Notes: a model not told the origin generated them from the sequence alone. 64,000 nt of DNA from Oreocharis arfaki (GCA_013398015.1 VZRR01003269.1:62227-126226); one strand, 5' to 3'. Positions 34,474 to 50,049 are shown, counted from the stretch's first letter. A program made the numbers and translations.

Positions 34474-37400
34474 TGTCTACCGTCTGTCAACTCTTCAAAG
34501 TATCTGCAAACTTACACACTGCTTTGCCTGAGGTCATGCAGTGAATTGAGGCTCTCATCCTCCATGGTAGGTGGTGGGCTTTTTATATTGAGTAAGCCAA
34601 AGTATTTTGTTTAGGGTTAGTACCCAACTACATACAATGTTATGTTGTGCCATAATTTAAGCAGCTTCTACTGCCTAAAAACACCAAAAAATGCCAGAAA
34701 CTTTGGTACCCAGTCTTATTCTCTTTAGCTGCTTGGGTCATTCAAGAGTAGGTCATGAGTAGGTCAGACCCAGAAATTTCAGAGCTGGCTGAAGATGGAG
34801 TCTGGTTTGCAAGGCTGTTTCTGGTACAGGTCCCCTGATTAATCAAGATGAGCATATTGGGATTTCTCTCTGCTGCTGATAGCCTGTCTACAGAGGTATT
34901 GAAGTGGTTCAAAGCCTTGCCCTTCTGGTGAGCACAGCTTCAATCATCTGTGAAGTTCCAAAGCAACTGGGGGCCAACTGAGCAGGAATGTGACGTGAAC
35001 AAGAACTCTTGTTTTACCAGGAAACAAGGCTAGGAATATAAAGCATAAAGCCACTACCCACAGGAGTTAAGGAGATGGGCTTTTCCTTGTTTTATTTGCT
35101 TTTTACTCATAGGCTATGTTTTTTAATATTAGGATGGTACTTACATTGAACCTTATTTTCCCAACCCCTCTGTTTTTGCTCCTTTAAATCTCTCACCATT
35201 TGTTAATCCAAATGTTTTTGTGAATTAACTATCCACAAAACCCCTTTCACTGCTGAGTTTCTAGAGACATCTTTTCCTTCTCTAACTTTACTCTTCGCAC
35301 CCTCTTACTCCTTCCTTGCCTTCACCCACCTCCTCCTCTTTTGAGTTACACCTCAGCTGGTTCTTCTTCCAGTTTTATTACAGCACTGGGGACCAGCAAG
35401 TTGGCAAATGCATGAAACCACTTCACTGATGGTTCTTGCTATGTTTGCCAGTACCCAGCTGGAGAACTAAATGCTGGTGAGCCAGATACAGTCTAGTTTC
35501 ATTGAACTTCATATTACTATGAGATCCAAACCACCCACTGCTTTCTGTGCATCAGCTGGTTCATTTCTGTTATGACTCTGAGAGCAGCACTCGAGCTGGT
35601 TTTGTGCTTATTGGGTAGACAAGAGGGGTAGGGGAGCTAAGATAGATTTCACGTTCTGCTGGTGCAGAATTAAAGGGAAATGTTCTGTGGGAGCTTTTCC
35701 CTTTTATTATTTACCTCCTTTACAAGGGCTCTTGTAAAGGAAGAGGGAGGCTGGGTTCAGAAAGCAGCATGTGCAGAAACTGGTAGCTTTCCACATGAGG
35801 AAGGATGAATTTTACTTTTGCTTAACTATCAGTGATTTCTTCCCCTTCTGAGGTCAGTTATACCATTTCTGCAGACCCAGATCCTAACCTGTGTACAATC
35901 AGCACCACTTTAATCAAGTGGGATGAAAAGTGTGTGCTCTGAGTCTAGCAATAAGATATTAGAACTCCTGGTTACTGGCTTGGTATTTATTGCAAGTATT
36001 ATTGGTTTAAATAATTTAAAAAAGAAAAGTAATTTGTTTTATTTTCACTTCTCTCACCACTTAGAGACCCATTCGGGTCCATTACCAGGTTGATGCAGTG
36101 GGGATTTTCGGATGACTGCAGCATAGCAAGAGTTGATTACCTTTGTCAGGCAGATGACAAATAGCCCAGCTCCTGAGCCCAGGCCAGCTGTGTATTCTTC
36201 TGGAGAGATTGCTGTTACTGTGCAGCTCACAGGGGGGACAACACTGAGCTGGTTTCTGGTATTTGCATCACAACTGACTCCTTGGGTTATGTGCTTCTGG
36301 GGGAGTTGTATCATGAGCTCCTCCTGTTTGGCTTGTGAGTGTGCACATTATTTTGGGTATTTTTTTAAAATCTTGCAGCAATTTAAAAATCAAATTAATC
36401 TACCATTATAAAGGATGATTAATTGTCTGGGCTTTATTTCTGATAATTTACTTAATAAGTCATCTAATTAGCAGAAAAATGGTAGCAACCAAAATGTGAG
36501 ACAGTTCTTAATTATTTTGCTCTATATCCAGGAGTAGAAGCAGGAAAATTCTTTATAACTGAATGCAACAGAGAATAGAGTTGGTTCAGCTGGTTCCTTG
36601 GTCTTCCATTAAGAGCATTTTGAGTAAGCCTGAGCCTTGCTGAAACCACTGGAGCTTGTTAGTAGGCAACCAGCAGTCAAGGAGGAGAGCCATGGAAAGA
36701 AATCTTGGTTTTGCCCCAGATGTAGCTTCTTGTGTGATGTTTCCTGCGATTCCCCTCGTGACTTTTCTTTCTACACTGGGGGTTCAGCCGGTGGATTGGC
36801 TCTGTGGCACAGGCAGAGCAGGCTCTGCCCACAGAGCTCTGTACCTGGTTTGTCTAGGTCGGATGCTTTCCTCACTCTCCACAGTTTCTCAGTGTGCTTG
36901 AACAAGTCCCTTAGCTTCTCTCTGCTTCCTCACTGGGAAATTGAGAGGATAAGTGACTTACAAAGCTGGAGATTGTTAAATCCTATGTTAACAGGGATCA
37001 TATACATGCATTATGTAATGTGTTAATGTGAATTTTACCTATTCAGCTTGATTCATGTGCCAGTTGAGCTTCACCCCACCCAGGATATTCAGTTGCTTTA
37101 GAAGTGTTTCTAAAAATTATTCTAGTGGTGTCTGCCTTAGGCTAGGTTTATGCAAAGAACACCTTCTTAAGACCAAAAAGAGCTATTTGCAGCAGCTTGA
37201 ATATCAAACCAATGGGGTAAAAACTAAGATGTTTTGTATTTGAGGAGAATAGAAATTCCAACTCCCAGTCCCACTGGGTTTATTGACAGAAGGTTTTGCC
37301 ATCCTTTTTTGAATCTGTTCTGTCAGAGTGTGAGTGGTTTTTAACAGAAAAATTCACAAATACAGGCAGAGGAATGGAAAAAAAATGTCTGAAGGCTGGA

Positions 37401-40400
37401 CTGTATGCCTTTCAATTATACTTTTGGATGCCTGCTTTGGTAAAGGCCAATTATTTTGCTCTATGAGATTGAGCTAAACTGACAGAAAAGAGAGATAATT
37501 AATTCTAGTAAGGCAAAAATACTCAGTAAATTACAGTATACAGAGCATGAAAAGTGCATCTACGCATAGAAGCTCCTGAGCCTGAATCTTCATGCAGTCA
37601 GCCTCTTAGTAGGTCAAGCAGCACCTTATTCTATTTGGGCCATAATAATCCACTGGCCTCTACAGAAATTCAAAGTGACATTCACTTCATGTCCCTTTCA
37701 GACATTTATGAGTTCATTACCAGCATAATAAGGCAGTAGAACATTGAACATCATGACCTCTGAGTAATACCTGACACAAACATTTTGGCAAATAGTTGTT
37801 GATTTTAGACTTACGAAAAGAGGACATTTTACACTCCACTCCTTTCTTCAATGCTTGAAAGGCTTGTGTAGGTGGGTACAGCAGGGACTGTTCCTGCTGA
37901 GACCTCCTCAAAGTCTGAGCAGGAGCATTCAGTGCCTTAAGTCCCAGGCTGTCTCCTTTGGAGGTAGAGCTGCATAGGAAGTCTGGACAAGACCATCATT
38001 TGGTTTATCCAGGTCACTGGAATGATGTTTTGAAGCCTCCCTTGTGGGGTTTGTCATCACACAGTGTCTTTGTTTTAAGGTCTGAGAAAGGTGTATAATA
38101 AAAGAAATATTTTGGCTTATTTGCCAGCCAGGGAGGTTATTCTTGAGGAGTATAGAGAAGTACATGATACTGTTGTGTACACGGGAGAGTGAGGGGGCTG
38201 GGGGAGTCATCTTGGTTTTACTTAGGCAGTTCTTGGCAAGGGCTACGTAAGCATGATTTATACCTGAAAATGAGTCTAGCCAAGCATCTAGAGGAGGGGT
38301 GTGGAGCAAAATGCTTGTCTAGCCAAGCACCTAGGAAGGGGGAAACACTTCAGTGTTTTCCATGTTCTAACAGGACAGTCGGGGAAGCCTTTCTGGGTCT
38401 GTACACACTCCAAGCACCATTCCTTGTTAGACTCCTCTGTTTCTCCTACCAACTGGAACAGCCTTTTGAAGTCATCACTGTGCTACACTTGGGGCAGAAT
38501 TATCCCTGTTACAGTCTCCCTGAGAGTCAGTGAAAAGATGAGAGTGAATTTCTGGAAATGAATGTTCTGTCCAGTCTGCATGTATTCATGTCTTCCTCTT
38601 GCCTTTGTCCATGAGCTCACTCAAAACCAGCGTGGTTAAGTCGGGAGTATTCTGGGACACTGGGTTTGTGCAGCAGATGCCATGGAAGGCCCTTAATGCT
38701 GGATGGATTGTTTTCTCTAACCAGTGTGTACATTAAGTACTAGGCTAAATCCTTTTGGATTAGATAAGTGAGAGGAAAATAGACTATTTCTAGAGAGAGT
38801 TTTCCTTCCATGTGCCTGATTTTTGTGTACTTACAATTTTGCTCTGAACTGGAGTCAATGTATTTGGCACACTTGATCTTTTCAATCTATTCCAATTATT
38901 AAGATTTGAAGCAGCATCCCAAAAAAGTGCTGATTCCTTCAGGATGACACTGAGCAGTCAGCACAGCACTTTGTCACAGCTCAGTTTGCCAGCATGCTGA
39001 GTGCTATTTATATCTCCTCTTATCTTTCCCAAGTCCTGGCTGGAGACGAAATACAGCAGGCTGGAATCTGCAGACAGACCCCACATGAGCCCTGGCATTT
39101 CCATTCTTATGGTTTGTGTCCTTTAATAGCAAAAATGTCTTTCACACAAATGCTCAGACACTCCCAAAACCAGCCATTGGGAACACTCATTCAGGGGATT
39201 CTGCCTTTCCCCTTGGGAAAAATCTTGTTCTTTTGCAGGAAGAAGTAAGGACACATCAAAGGTCCGAATGTGCACTGGGGATCAAGGCTGGTTCTGCCTT
39301 TGCAAGAAAGAGTTTATTCTGAAATGTAGGGTTGCTCACTGGCTAACAGGGAGTGAGGAGTGTCATGGAAAAGTCTCTTCTATTACCTTTTTCCACATCA
39401 GTAAAATACCAGAACTAAAAGAATTGCTACATACTTCTAATTATTTTTTTTAAACAGAAAGAAATACTACTAGTGAGTAATAAGACACAGGCCTGCGAGT
39501 TTACTTCACTGAGAGTTTATTTAGCTCTCCTCACTGTTTCTCCTGCTTTTCTAGAGAGTTCTGCCATGGTTCAATTTGCTGACAGAGACTTCAGCTGAGA
39601 TCTGATGTGTGCTCTGTACAACATCCTGCGCTAGCTGCAGGATCAGGAATGAGTCTGTCCTTGCAATCTCGGTTCAGCTGAGGCTGGAAGCAGTGTGAAA
39701 GCAGCATGTCTGCCTGCAGAGAGGACGGAAGGTCAGCTTTGTATCATGCTTCATCGCTTGCTCTCAGCTGAGGCACAGCTCAGACTCTTTCATTTCACAG
39801 CTGCAGGGTGAGCATAGAAACAACAGCTCCTACATGAAGGAGCAGAGGAACATAAAATGTTAAGGCAAAAGCTCTTGTGTCCCAAGACATGGATTGAAAT
39901 CTCCAAAGAATGTTATCCATCTCTAGTCTTTACTCCACACACTCAAATAGACACGTATGTGCATGTGCACTCACTGGGAGCCTTGATGCATGACTAAAAT
40001 GAACAAAAATCAATATGTTGCCCACATTAGGAAGATAATGGTGAGTTATACCTCTGGTGCTGGGATCAGCTCTCTAGTGTGTAGTGAGCAGAGCTGTTTC
40101 TAATGCTTTAGAGCAGTAAAAGTTATTAATATTTAAATATCTATGCCTTTTCTGTTCCACTTTTCCTGAAGGCATGCTGTTATAGATCATGCTATCCCAG
40201 AGACCAGTAAGAAAATAGACACACTGAGTGTCATGTTGATGACTTTTTTTTTTTTTTGTGTGTTAATTCAGTTTCTTTCAGTCTTTCCCATCCCAGCATT
40301 GCTGGTAGAACTGTAATGCTGTCCTTGTAAAAATTCGGAGATGGAAGAACTGACATCAAGAAAAGTAATTGATATCAGATAATGCCATCTCTCCCACTTT

Positions 40401-43400
40401 TGCCTGTTTGCCAGGACTCCCCACTGTCTGGATTGGAAAGTTCATTTCTGCATAGCAAATGCAGAATCAAAGCAAAGGGGGTTTGAAAGTATGTCCTCGT
40501 GGTTTTGGGCTCCTACTTTGCTCGAATAGTATTTTTTTTAAGAAGTCACTGCTGCTTTCAGGATGTGTGTGACTTTCAGGACATTGGATGAAAAGTCAAT
40601 GAGTAATGGGAACAGAGAAATGTACTCACTCTCCAAATGCATTTAGGTATTAGGACACTGTCCTACTTGAAGGCAATGGAAAGTGTTGCAAAAATGAATG
40701 GTGTCCCTGCAGGGGTGTGTACACCAGGCTGTAGGTAAATCAGTGAGCCCATATATAACCAGCACTATAGAATATTTACCAAAAAGTCCTCTCATGAATG
40801 ATGTGCACTTTTTTGCTTCTGGTAATCTGTACCAGTACTCTTATAACAGAGAGGACTGTCTGCACAATATAGCTCTTACCACCCTTCATAAATACAGAAA
40901 CTGGTGAAAAAACTCAATTGACTCACTCCAAACTCTCTGAAATGTGCAAATGCCAGTAGTGACTTCCTTTAGAAAGGGCAATAACTGGCTGTTAGGAGTA
41001 AGCACCTTAGCTTTCTGTGGTATGAGATGAAAGAGCAGAGAGGAGGTTAAGGAACTGGAAGATTTTCTCTGTCAGTTCCCAAGGCAGGGCAGGGCACAAT
41101 AGCAGAAGATGAGTCACTTTGCACAGGAGGGACCTACTATGGGCTTTCCACGTGTGGAAGCCATGAGCAGTTGTAGTGTCTCCAGGGGCAGTGGTTGAAG
41201 ACATGATATTTAAGACCTGATCAAAAGACCACAGAAATCACCATTGCCTTCAGCTGTTTCCTCTTGTGCAGGAAGAATGATTTCTCAATAGTACCAATAA
41301 ACTGAAATGCTGCATTCCTGGATAATTGCTGGTGGACATGGGTGTCCATATTGGCCTTCTGTGTCTGAAATCCTCTTCAACAGCGTTATCTCCTGGTGGG
41401 TTGAGGCACTTGGGCTTGCCTTGTTCAGATATGAGTCCCAAGGGGAATGAGGTGGCTGTTTTGCTGCCTCCTCACGCCAGCTGAGTCCTGCCACATCCAT
41501 GTAGCCACACTGTGACTGTGTTGCAAGGGTGCAGCAGCTGGGAGGGAGTGCTCAGCAATCACTGCTTACTCTGCTGCTGTACCCATGCAGGGAAACGAAT
41601 TTGCTTCATCCTGAATTGAATTAGTTGCTCTTTATACAATAACTGATTATTCTTCTTGAATCATCAAGGTTTTTTTTTAATTTTGGGTTTACAGATAACT
41701 TCTTAAATGCCAGACTTGCAGATACTGAAGAGCAAAGTCAAGGTTTCATTATTTATTAGTTCCTCTGAAACCTTTCTGTTATGACAGTCTGGAAGGTGTT
41801 CTCTCTGAACCAGCATTAGTCCCACTTCAGCACATCTTTGTCCTGCAGAGATGTTTGGCAAGCAGAGCATTTGATGTGCTGTCCAGCCATGGGAGCAAGG
41901 AGGGGTTGGCAGTGCAGCCAGAGGGCAGCGAGGCCAGGGCACATCCTGGTGTGGATTTCCCGGGACACTCAGGTGCCAGGGGAAGTGCTGGCTCACATGG
42001 CTTCTGTGAGGAACAGCGATAACTGCTCAGTAGTTTCTGCCATCACAGCTCAACTGTATGCAGGGGCTTGGAAATAAGTAAATAATCAGTTGTATCTTTT
42101 TAAAACATAATCCCACTAAAAATGTGAGTAGGAAAAGGTGACTGGTGATTAAAACATGGATAAGAAAAATTGTGCTTGAGCAAACAAAGCTCTTGGCATT
42201 CAAATTCCTGATATCTGCTGATGTTTTGGTAATACTTAGAATGCTTAGAGAAGAATAAAAGAAACAGATTCGTGATCAAAATGCAGAGATTTCTGCTAGA
42301 AAAAAAACCTAATGTTTTCTATTTATCTTCATTTTCTTTTTAAGAATTCCAGACATATCTGCCTTTTTTACTGCCTGTCAGTATCAAACACTTTCATAAA
42401 TCCATTCATGATGACTCTCATATTACTTTATTGAGGGATAGTAAGTATTCTCTTAGGAAGTAGATTTAGTTAGCACTGTTTTACCCTTGTGTGCATTACA
42501 GTGTTGTAAGAATATTGAATTTGAATGCTCCTTCAGCCTTGTGAGATGTTTCTGTAACTCCTTGCAGTCACATTTAGATTTAATTACCTGAAATAACTTT
42601 CTATCTTTACCAAATCAATCAAGCAAGTTTCTTACTCAAGTCACTTAATTGTGTGACTGCAAGGCAATTTAGCTTTGAGACAGACATGCTGAATGTGTGT
42701 ATGTTTTGAATACAAATACAGATTTTCATGCTGCTAATGATGGTATAGCATTGCTAGCTTTTCTTCTTTTTTCAGATTTAAATGTCTAAGTAAAATGACC
42801 AAGGCTAAAGTCCAGGACTTTTAAAAGTATGATTACACCTGTGGATAATGAGGAGAGTAACCTCCTGTGTCCACTATCAAACTTCACAGGTGTGCACAGG
42901 GACCGCACAATCTACTCAAACTCTCAATTTCTGTTCTTCTTAGTTAATGCAGTTCTTGCATTTGGAGATGAATGCATATTTCCTCTAGAAATTAGGAAAC
43001 TGTTGTTTTGGTTTTTCACTGCATGTTTTGTTTGCGTTAGCAGTGAAAAACTTTTTTATAAGTTGTAAGATAAACAATGTTTATGTTTTTGTAACGAATC
43101 TTTTTTAAGTTGTATTTTTAGAATTGTTTTGTATTCTTTCTCTGGAGGCAGAGGAAAGTGATAGACTGAATTTATATCTTATCAATTTGGAGAGGCTTAA
43201 CCTCTTCATCCAATTGTTGATTGTCTGTACATATGTATATAAATGTGAAAATAAAAAAGAGCCAAGCTTTTTTTGCCCGTTGGCCCGAAACCTTAGCGTG
43301 GGTATGAAACCTGCGTCCATACCTAATTCTTAGTGTCGATCTGCAACAGGAAACAATGCTGAAAGCACATTTATTTTAGATGTTTAAGGACAGAAATTAT

Positions 43401-46400
43401 GTTGCAGTATTGCTTTTTACATCCATAACTTCAGATGACTATAATTAAATATCTTGCAGTAATCTAAGTATTGTATCTGATTGTGGCAGTAGGAGGGGAT
43501 TTGGTAACAGTTGATAATATAGTTGCTCTATAAGTATTTGCACTGGGGAAATTGGTCAAAAAACCCAAACCAGTGCTGAGAGAGCAATCACAAATTAATC
43601 TCACAGGGTGAACTTGAAAGTAGCTTTTAGTTCTTTATGAATTGTAAAGAACAGAAAAGACTTGTTTAAATTGTAAGGAAAGCAAAGTCTCCTCTCTGTA
43701 AAGATGCAATAAAAGGTGAGTAATAAAGCATTAATAATTTCTATTTCCTCATGGACCGTCACCTTGAAATGGTTTCAGCAAGTGCAGGGGTTGGATGAAA
43801 AAGGCAAACTCTTTGGAGGATGAATGTCTTTAGAGAGAACTAAAGGCTCCTACAGGAGGAGATAACTGTAATTTTTCTTGATACAAAATCAAGAAAATTG
43901 AATGGAAGGATGCCCCTCATGGTTTGTAGCCACCTGGAGGTGCTGTGGATGCTCAGAATAGGTATCCTGGGAGCACCCATCCATCAAGCCATTTGTTTCA
44001 CATGAAGGAATTCACTCCAGACATGGTACCTTGTACCCCAAACACTCCTGACTTTGTTTGATACGAAGTACTTAGCTTTGCCGTGAGTGAAGCCTCTGAA
44101 TATTTAGCAGCTCCTCTTGGTAAAAACCTGCTTTGTTCTTCCCTGGGGGGGCTGTGCCCATTGTGGGGCTGCCCAGAGCTGTGGGGCAGGGCTGGGTCAT
44201 CCTTACATGACCGGAGTTTGTGCCACTGTGTGAGTTCTCTGAAGCTGAAATTTGCATATATAATAGCCCTGGGCTTTCTTTTTGCATAAGAAGTGAGGTT
44301 GTGACCTGAACAAACCCAGGAAGGATTGCTTGAGACCATCAAGTTCTTTTTCACTTGATGTGAGAACAAATCTATTTTCTAGGATATGAAGTTAATTCCC
44401 TAAGTCACTGTCTCTGCTTTGTCCTTTTTCGATTACTTCATTTGAAAGTCGGTGGCTATATTAAATAAACTCCTATTAAAGGGGTTTGGAATGTCTCCTT
44501 TCTAGCACATCCCCAGGGAAAATTATTTGAGAAAAATAGAGAGAAGACCACTTGGCAGCGCTAATTCACCATTAGCTACCAATTATATTTGTGGATGGTC
44601 AATATCATACCCTAAATAATGCAAGATGACTTAATTATCTGCTTCATGATGCTGGCCTGCTTCCCGTTCTGGTTAGGCCACCTAAGAGCATAAAACAAGC
44701 AGAGAAGAGAGGAAGATACTAGCCAGCTTATGTTATGGTTTGGGGTTTTCTTGACATTGAATGCTTTACCTTAAGAAGTGGGACTTGATTTTGCCCCTCA
44801 GGCCTGGTGCAAACCAAAGGCATTGCCTATCCAGAGGCCTTTTGAGCCACATGAGCCAGGTTTGTTTTTCTTAGCCTGGTTTGTAGATAGTGCTTTTAGC
44901 AGTGATGGCAGAGGATGACAGTGAACCAAGGGAAACTCATCACTGTTTATGCACAGTACCTCACCTGAACTGCTCCTGCGTGTGCAGGACTGCAAGCAAC
45001 TAATCTTGCTTGACTGGAGAAGGCCGTGAGTTAGTAGTCGGTGTAAATAAGATCAGGATTAAATTATCACTGTGACGTGGCACTGGCCACAGTTCATTTT
45101 CAGGGCTAAGCTTCATGTCAGCTAACTCTCAGGACTGACATGCACTTGGCAGTGCATTAAGTTAAAAGGCATAAACCAGTTGTGACCCTTGGCACTGCTT
45201 CTCCCCATGCCAGAAAGCTCAATGGGCCACGAATCAGCACCAGACAGGCAGCAATCTTTAGCCTGAAATATGAGTGTGAGTCAAAACTGAACGTGATTTG
45301 CCTTGATACAATGCAAGACTGAGGAAGGCAGCGGTTGGGAAGTGGGTTTGTGTGCTGGTCTCTGGGGGGAATGTCAGTCCACTTGGGCAGGGCACGCAGC
45401 AGGGAAAGAAAATGTCTCAAGACTGGCAGTTTAATCCACTGCCAGTTGCATGTCATTTTAGATGGCAGGCCAGGGAGTTTCAGTAGGAAAATTAGAGGTT
45501 CCTTGCATATGGACTTCCATTGTGTATCTTAGTTAAGAATAAAAACATGTTTCTTCTCTTCTACAGAAAAGAATTGAGGGTTTTCAGCTGGCTGTAGTTC
45601 AAGAACATTTAAGCCACATAATCTTTTACAAAAAGTAGTTACATGAGTGCTCACCTTGTTATCTAGAGCCATGCTTTATAGAGCTGATGCCCACAGGATT
45701 AAAATGAATGTTTTACTGGTTTTAATTTTGCCCATAAATATGAAACAGCTGTCTTACTCAATTACTGTGTTCATACTACAATGACTCTGTTAAATTTCCT
45801 TTTTTCCAGATGTGAAAAGAGCAGACCACCCTGTTTTTTACATGTGTAATAAGAAGCCATGAGAAATGCAATATTTTTCCTTTTTGCATTATTGGTCTGA
45901 ATATTGGCTGTTTGCCTTGTAGCTTTTCATTCAATTACTCGTTTATTAGTCTGATTCAGTGCAGTTTTTTTGTGTATACCATAAAGAGTTACCTGAGACA
46001 TGCAGAACAGAGAACTTAATGTGATTTCAGATAATTCAGCAGCTCCCTAATCCTGATAACTTCACCATTTCACAACTAAAAGATTTTAGCTTTTGCTACT
46101 TTTTCTTTATACTGTATCTGTGTTTTTTAAAAAAGTCATATAAATAGTAGCGAAAATAAATAGATATGTAGAAACTTAAAACTAATTGAGGATTGGGAAG
46201 ATATGTGATACATTTACAGTGGTGAATTTTTACAGGAGCAAATGCAAGTTTTCCAGGTATATTTCCAGCTATGTTTTCCAGGTATATATGAAGGACATTG
46301 GTTATATGACAAAAAAAAGAAGAAGGCTTTTAATTCAGAAATTGCTTGTAAGGTGTTTAGGTTAATCCACACATGACTAGCTAAAGGAAGATGATGCAGT

Positions 46401-49400
46401 GAGCAGTGGCCTTTCAGGACTGCTTGAGCAGAGTCAGGACACCACTTGTAGAACTGGCTCAGGTCTGCAGCATGAGTTTGGGCACACTGCCTCCACCCCA
46501 TCAGCTTTAATTTCCTCTTTGACCTTGGCTATATTTTTTCTGTTTAGGATGTAGATGCATTATGAGTCAGATTCCTGTTGATGAAGTGTTTTTGCTATGC
46601 AGTCGTGATCTCTGATTCTGAAATAATATTTCATTAAATCTGCCTGAGTGAGAGGCCTCTCTTAGACTTCTAATTTAGAAGCCATTTGAGACAAGCAGAT
46701 CCTTTTTTTCCCCCAGTGTCAATGATTTTTAATTGGAGCTGGATTTTCAATGCAATCAGAGAAATATTTTAATTTGCTTTGCAATGTTGTCTCCTCTTTA
46801 TGATGTATTAATGTTGCTGAAGTAACTACTCTTTAAACAGGTTGCCCAGCCAGGAGTTCTGAACACTCCTCTGGCCCCTGCTGTGAGGATGAGTATCAAG
46901 AAGCTCCTGAGCTTCAGGTGCAGGGGAGGCTGGTGGTGGTGTCTGTTTTCCCCTGGGGAATTTAGAGTTAGTGTTACCCAATGAAATCCTAAAACGATAG
47001 TGGAAAAGATGCCATTATCGGCCATGTGTTGTGCTGGTTTGGTCAGGGGCTGTCAGAGGGGAAGGGACTTGCTAATGAGCAGTGAAAGGAGAAGCAAACT
47101 GAGGGTGCTCTCTCCATTCTTAAAACTAGGTCAGTCCTCATTAGGCAGCATTTTCATATGTCACATAACAGATAAATTCCAGAGTGCAATACTTCTTTCC
47201 TGAATATAAATGGACTTGTGTTAGTTCTGTGGATGTGAGACCCTATGTTGGACTGCACTCTTATTTTAGCACTAATGTTTGCCCAGCTCCTGCAAAATGC
47301 TGGACATTAGCTCATTGGAGAAGTTTATGACTTGCCTTCAATTTACTGTCTCAAGCACTGCAATCCTGATTAGGTTTTGCAACAAACATGTGCAAATTAT
47401 GCTATGAGTGTTTCAAATGGCATTTTCATGCTTATAGCTTCTGGCTGCTAATCAACATGCAGAAATGCCCTAACATTTAAAAAGCTTTGGCAGACTCCAG
47501 CAGAATGACTTGCTAAGAGCAAACTGCAACATTAAAGCTTCATTTCACTGGAGCTGCAGGCTTTCATATGCCCCTTCAGCTTTGACATGACCCCTTCAGA
47601 GCAGGAGCTGCACTTGCTCCTAAGATGCAGGCTTTTCATCGTGGGCTGGTTTTGTTCATGTAGTTCACTTGAGAGCAAACCCCTGGCGTGATCTTGAGGA
47701 GTGAAATGTCAGTAAGGCTGGGATCCCTATGCTGTTAAGCCAGTAGCAATAGAGCTAGCATCTAATGTGTTTGTCTTCTTGTGTACTTGTTTGTTTGGGG
47801 ATTCTTTAAACAATTGGTAAAGGTGAGGTCTTGATTATGCTTGGGAGGCTTTGAATCTCATCTGCTGGCCCTTTTGATCACATTTGGTCACTTAATAAAG
47901 ACAGAGCATGTCTTTAAAAATAAATTCCCACTTATGAGTTCAAATATTTCTTTACTGTCAAAATACCAATTAGAAAACCTCAGAACCCAAATACATAGGC
48001 TTGATAAAATTTCCAGTTTCGAAATACCCTGCAGCTCTACATCAACTTCTCACAGATCTGTACAAAAAAGACCACAAATAATTGAGTTTGTGTTAAATCT
48101 GGATTGGCTACTGGCATTAAAATATTAGTCTATAATTTACAACTTCCAGTGTGCAGTCAGTCCATAGTAGTTTGAGAGCATGAGTTACAGTGCTGTGATT
48201 TGTTCCAGCTTTCCTTCTGGGGCCATGGTTGAGAGGTAACTAGCCTTAAGTATTATTCTGTCATTCATTCCTTGCAATGTCCTACTGAAATATCTTATAT
48301 TGTTATATTTACCAAGGCACCACGTCTCAAAACAACCACCTGAAAATAAGAAATTAAGTAGGGAAGTACAGAAGGAGAAATGAATCTTCTCTCAATAGCC
48401 CAAGGCTGAAAATATTTGAGCACTCAAAGGAGACTTCTCTGCACTATTGGTCATTGCAGCAGCTCTTGGATGCCCTGGCTGAGAATTGGACACCTCTGTG
48501 CTGGGCCTGTACTCACACATGTACAAAGTGCTCTTCCTTCAGCTTTACCCTTAAAATCCTCAGCCTTTTGCTCACAGTCTGTCATGCTGCCTCAGGGCTT
48601 ACCTCCCACCGGGTTCTCAGGCACAGGGAAGGCAGAAAGGGGCACAGAAGACCAGGCAGGTCCCTATTGATGAAGTTGCTGCTGCTGTTGTTGTTATTGT
48701 GTTTGTTTGTCAAGTGCCAGCAGATTTCTTGATGCTGTGCCAGAGGGAGGTGGATGTTTCCTGTTGTCTTGAGTTTAAAATCTAAGCGCCACCTCTGAGC
48801 AGTACAGCTTTTGTTGATGCTTTCAGCTGTTTTTTGTCATCGCACTAACAGCAAAAGCCATTGCAGCATCTGATCCTTGCCAAGCAACTGGATACATTGC
48901 AACACAGAGGAAAAGACCACTTACAGGCGTGATATTAGAGCAGTTTTTAAGCTTGGGGCTGATCTGAAAGCATTTTCCTGTGAGGTATTTGACATGGTGG
49001 ATTTGAAAGAAGAGACAGTAATGCTGGATTTGATTAGAGAGGTGAGAGCTGGTGCATGGAGCATGGAAGGAAGTGAAAGATAAGAGGACAACTTTGGAAG
49101 AAAGCTGGAGAGGAAAGACTGGTCAGGGAAGAGGCTTGTTTTACAGAAGAAAGAGAGGTATAATTATTATGTGACTGATAGGCACACTCTAGAATAAAGG
49201 AAATAATGGAAAGTTAGAATTGTTAATGGAGGGAGCTCAGCCTTTATGCTCCTTTTACCTTTGAGAAATACATTGCTCCATGAGTACTGGATTCTTTCCA
49301 GAAAGAATAATTGTTACCCCCCAAGAGCCTCACCTGTGCCTGCATTGCTGTGGTGCCATGGGAAGCCATGGCTGCCCTGCCTGGGCAGCTCTTCACTGTG

Positions 49401-49999
49401 TCTCCACAGGACGAGCTCTACACCAGCAGTTCTCTTGCCTACAGTAAGCTTCCTTTTGCCTCTGGGGCATTCCCAGTTGCACTGTAAATAATGCATCAAG
49501 ACTGTCCATTTTCATCATAGCAGACACAGTGGAAAGATACTTCAGGAAACTGGGAACTTGGTTTTTTTTCTCTGGATGTTTCCAAATGCTTCTGAGACTC
49601 AGGTGAATGTTTCTTCTCCTGTCTGTACATAGACATTAAGGTGGGGTATCATATTCACCACTACTTTTGAATATGGGGAATGGAGCTGATTATATTTCAG
49701 CCTTCTTAGGAAAGGTCTCATCCGATTTCACCCACCGACTGCTGCTGTGTTGGTTCCTGTGCAGTTCTGTAAGGTGAAAACAGAGTAAGCAAAGGATGGC
49801 ATTAAATCAGTTGTAAAGACCTTTACTGGGCTTTTAAAAGCTTGGGAACAGATTTTCTGCAGTGTAATTTGGCCAAATTTTGCTCAATATGTTTGCAAAT
49901 AATTTACTCCTTTGTGCTCCAGGACTTGGAAATCACATCCTAGGGTCCTGCTCCAGTAAATATTGATCTACAGTTATTCCAGGCAGGACAGTTTACACA
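34474..49999. other. Intergenic DNA, no gene recognised
   Basis: This is about 15.5 kb of AT-rich, mainly unique DNA. Small features are an imperfect duplication of TCTAGCCAAGCA segments (about 38275 and 38317), a T14 run (40244-40257), a 15-bp duplication 25 bp apart (46248-46262 and 46273-46287) and a CTG/TTG trinucleotide patch (about 48674-48700). No exon or RNA gene was recognised. Confidence 0.6.
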
Positions 50000-50049
50000 T
50001 GCAGAAATCTTCTCTGCATTAACCTGCAGAAATCTTATCTGCATTAAGC
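50000..50049. repeat. 25-bp imperfect tandem duplication
   Basis: Two 25-bp copies (50000-50024 and 50025-50049) built on TGCAGAAATCTT and CTGCATTAA differ at two positions. The GCAGA...TCTGC ends are complementary, so each unit can also form a small hairpin. Confidence 0.85.
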
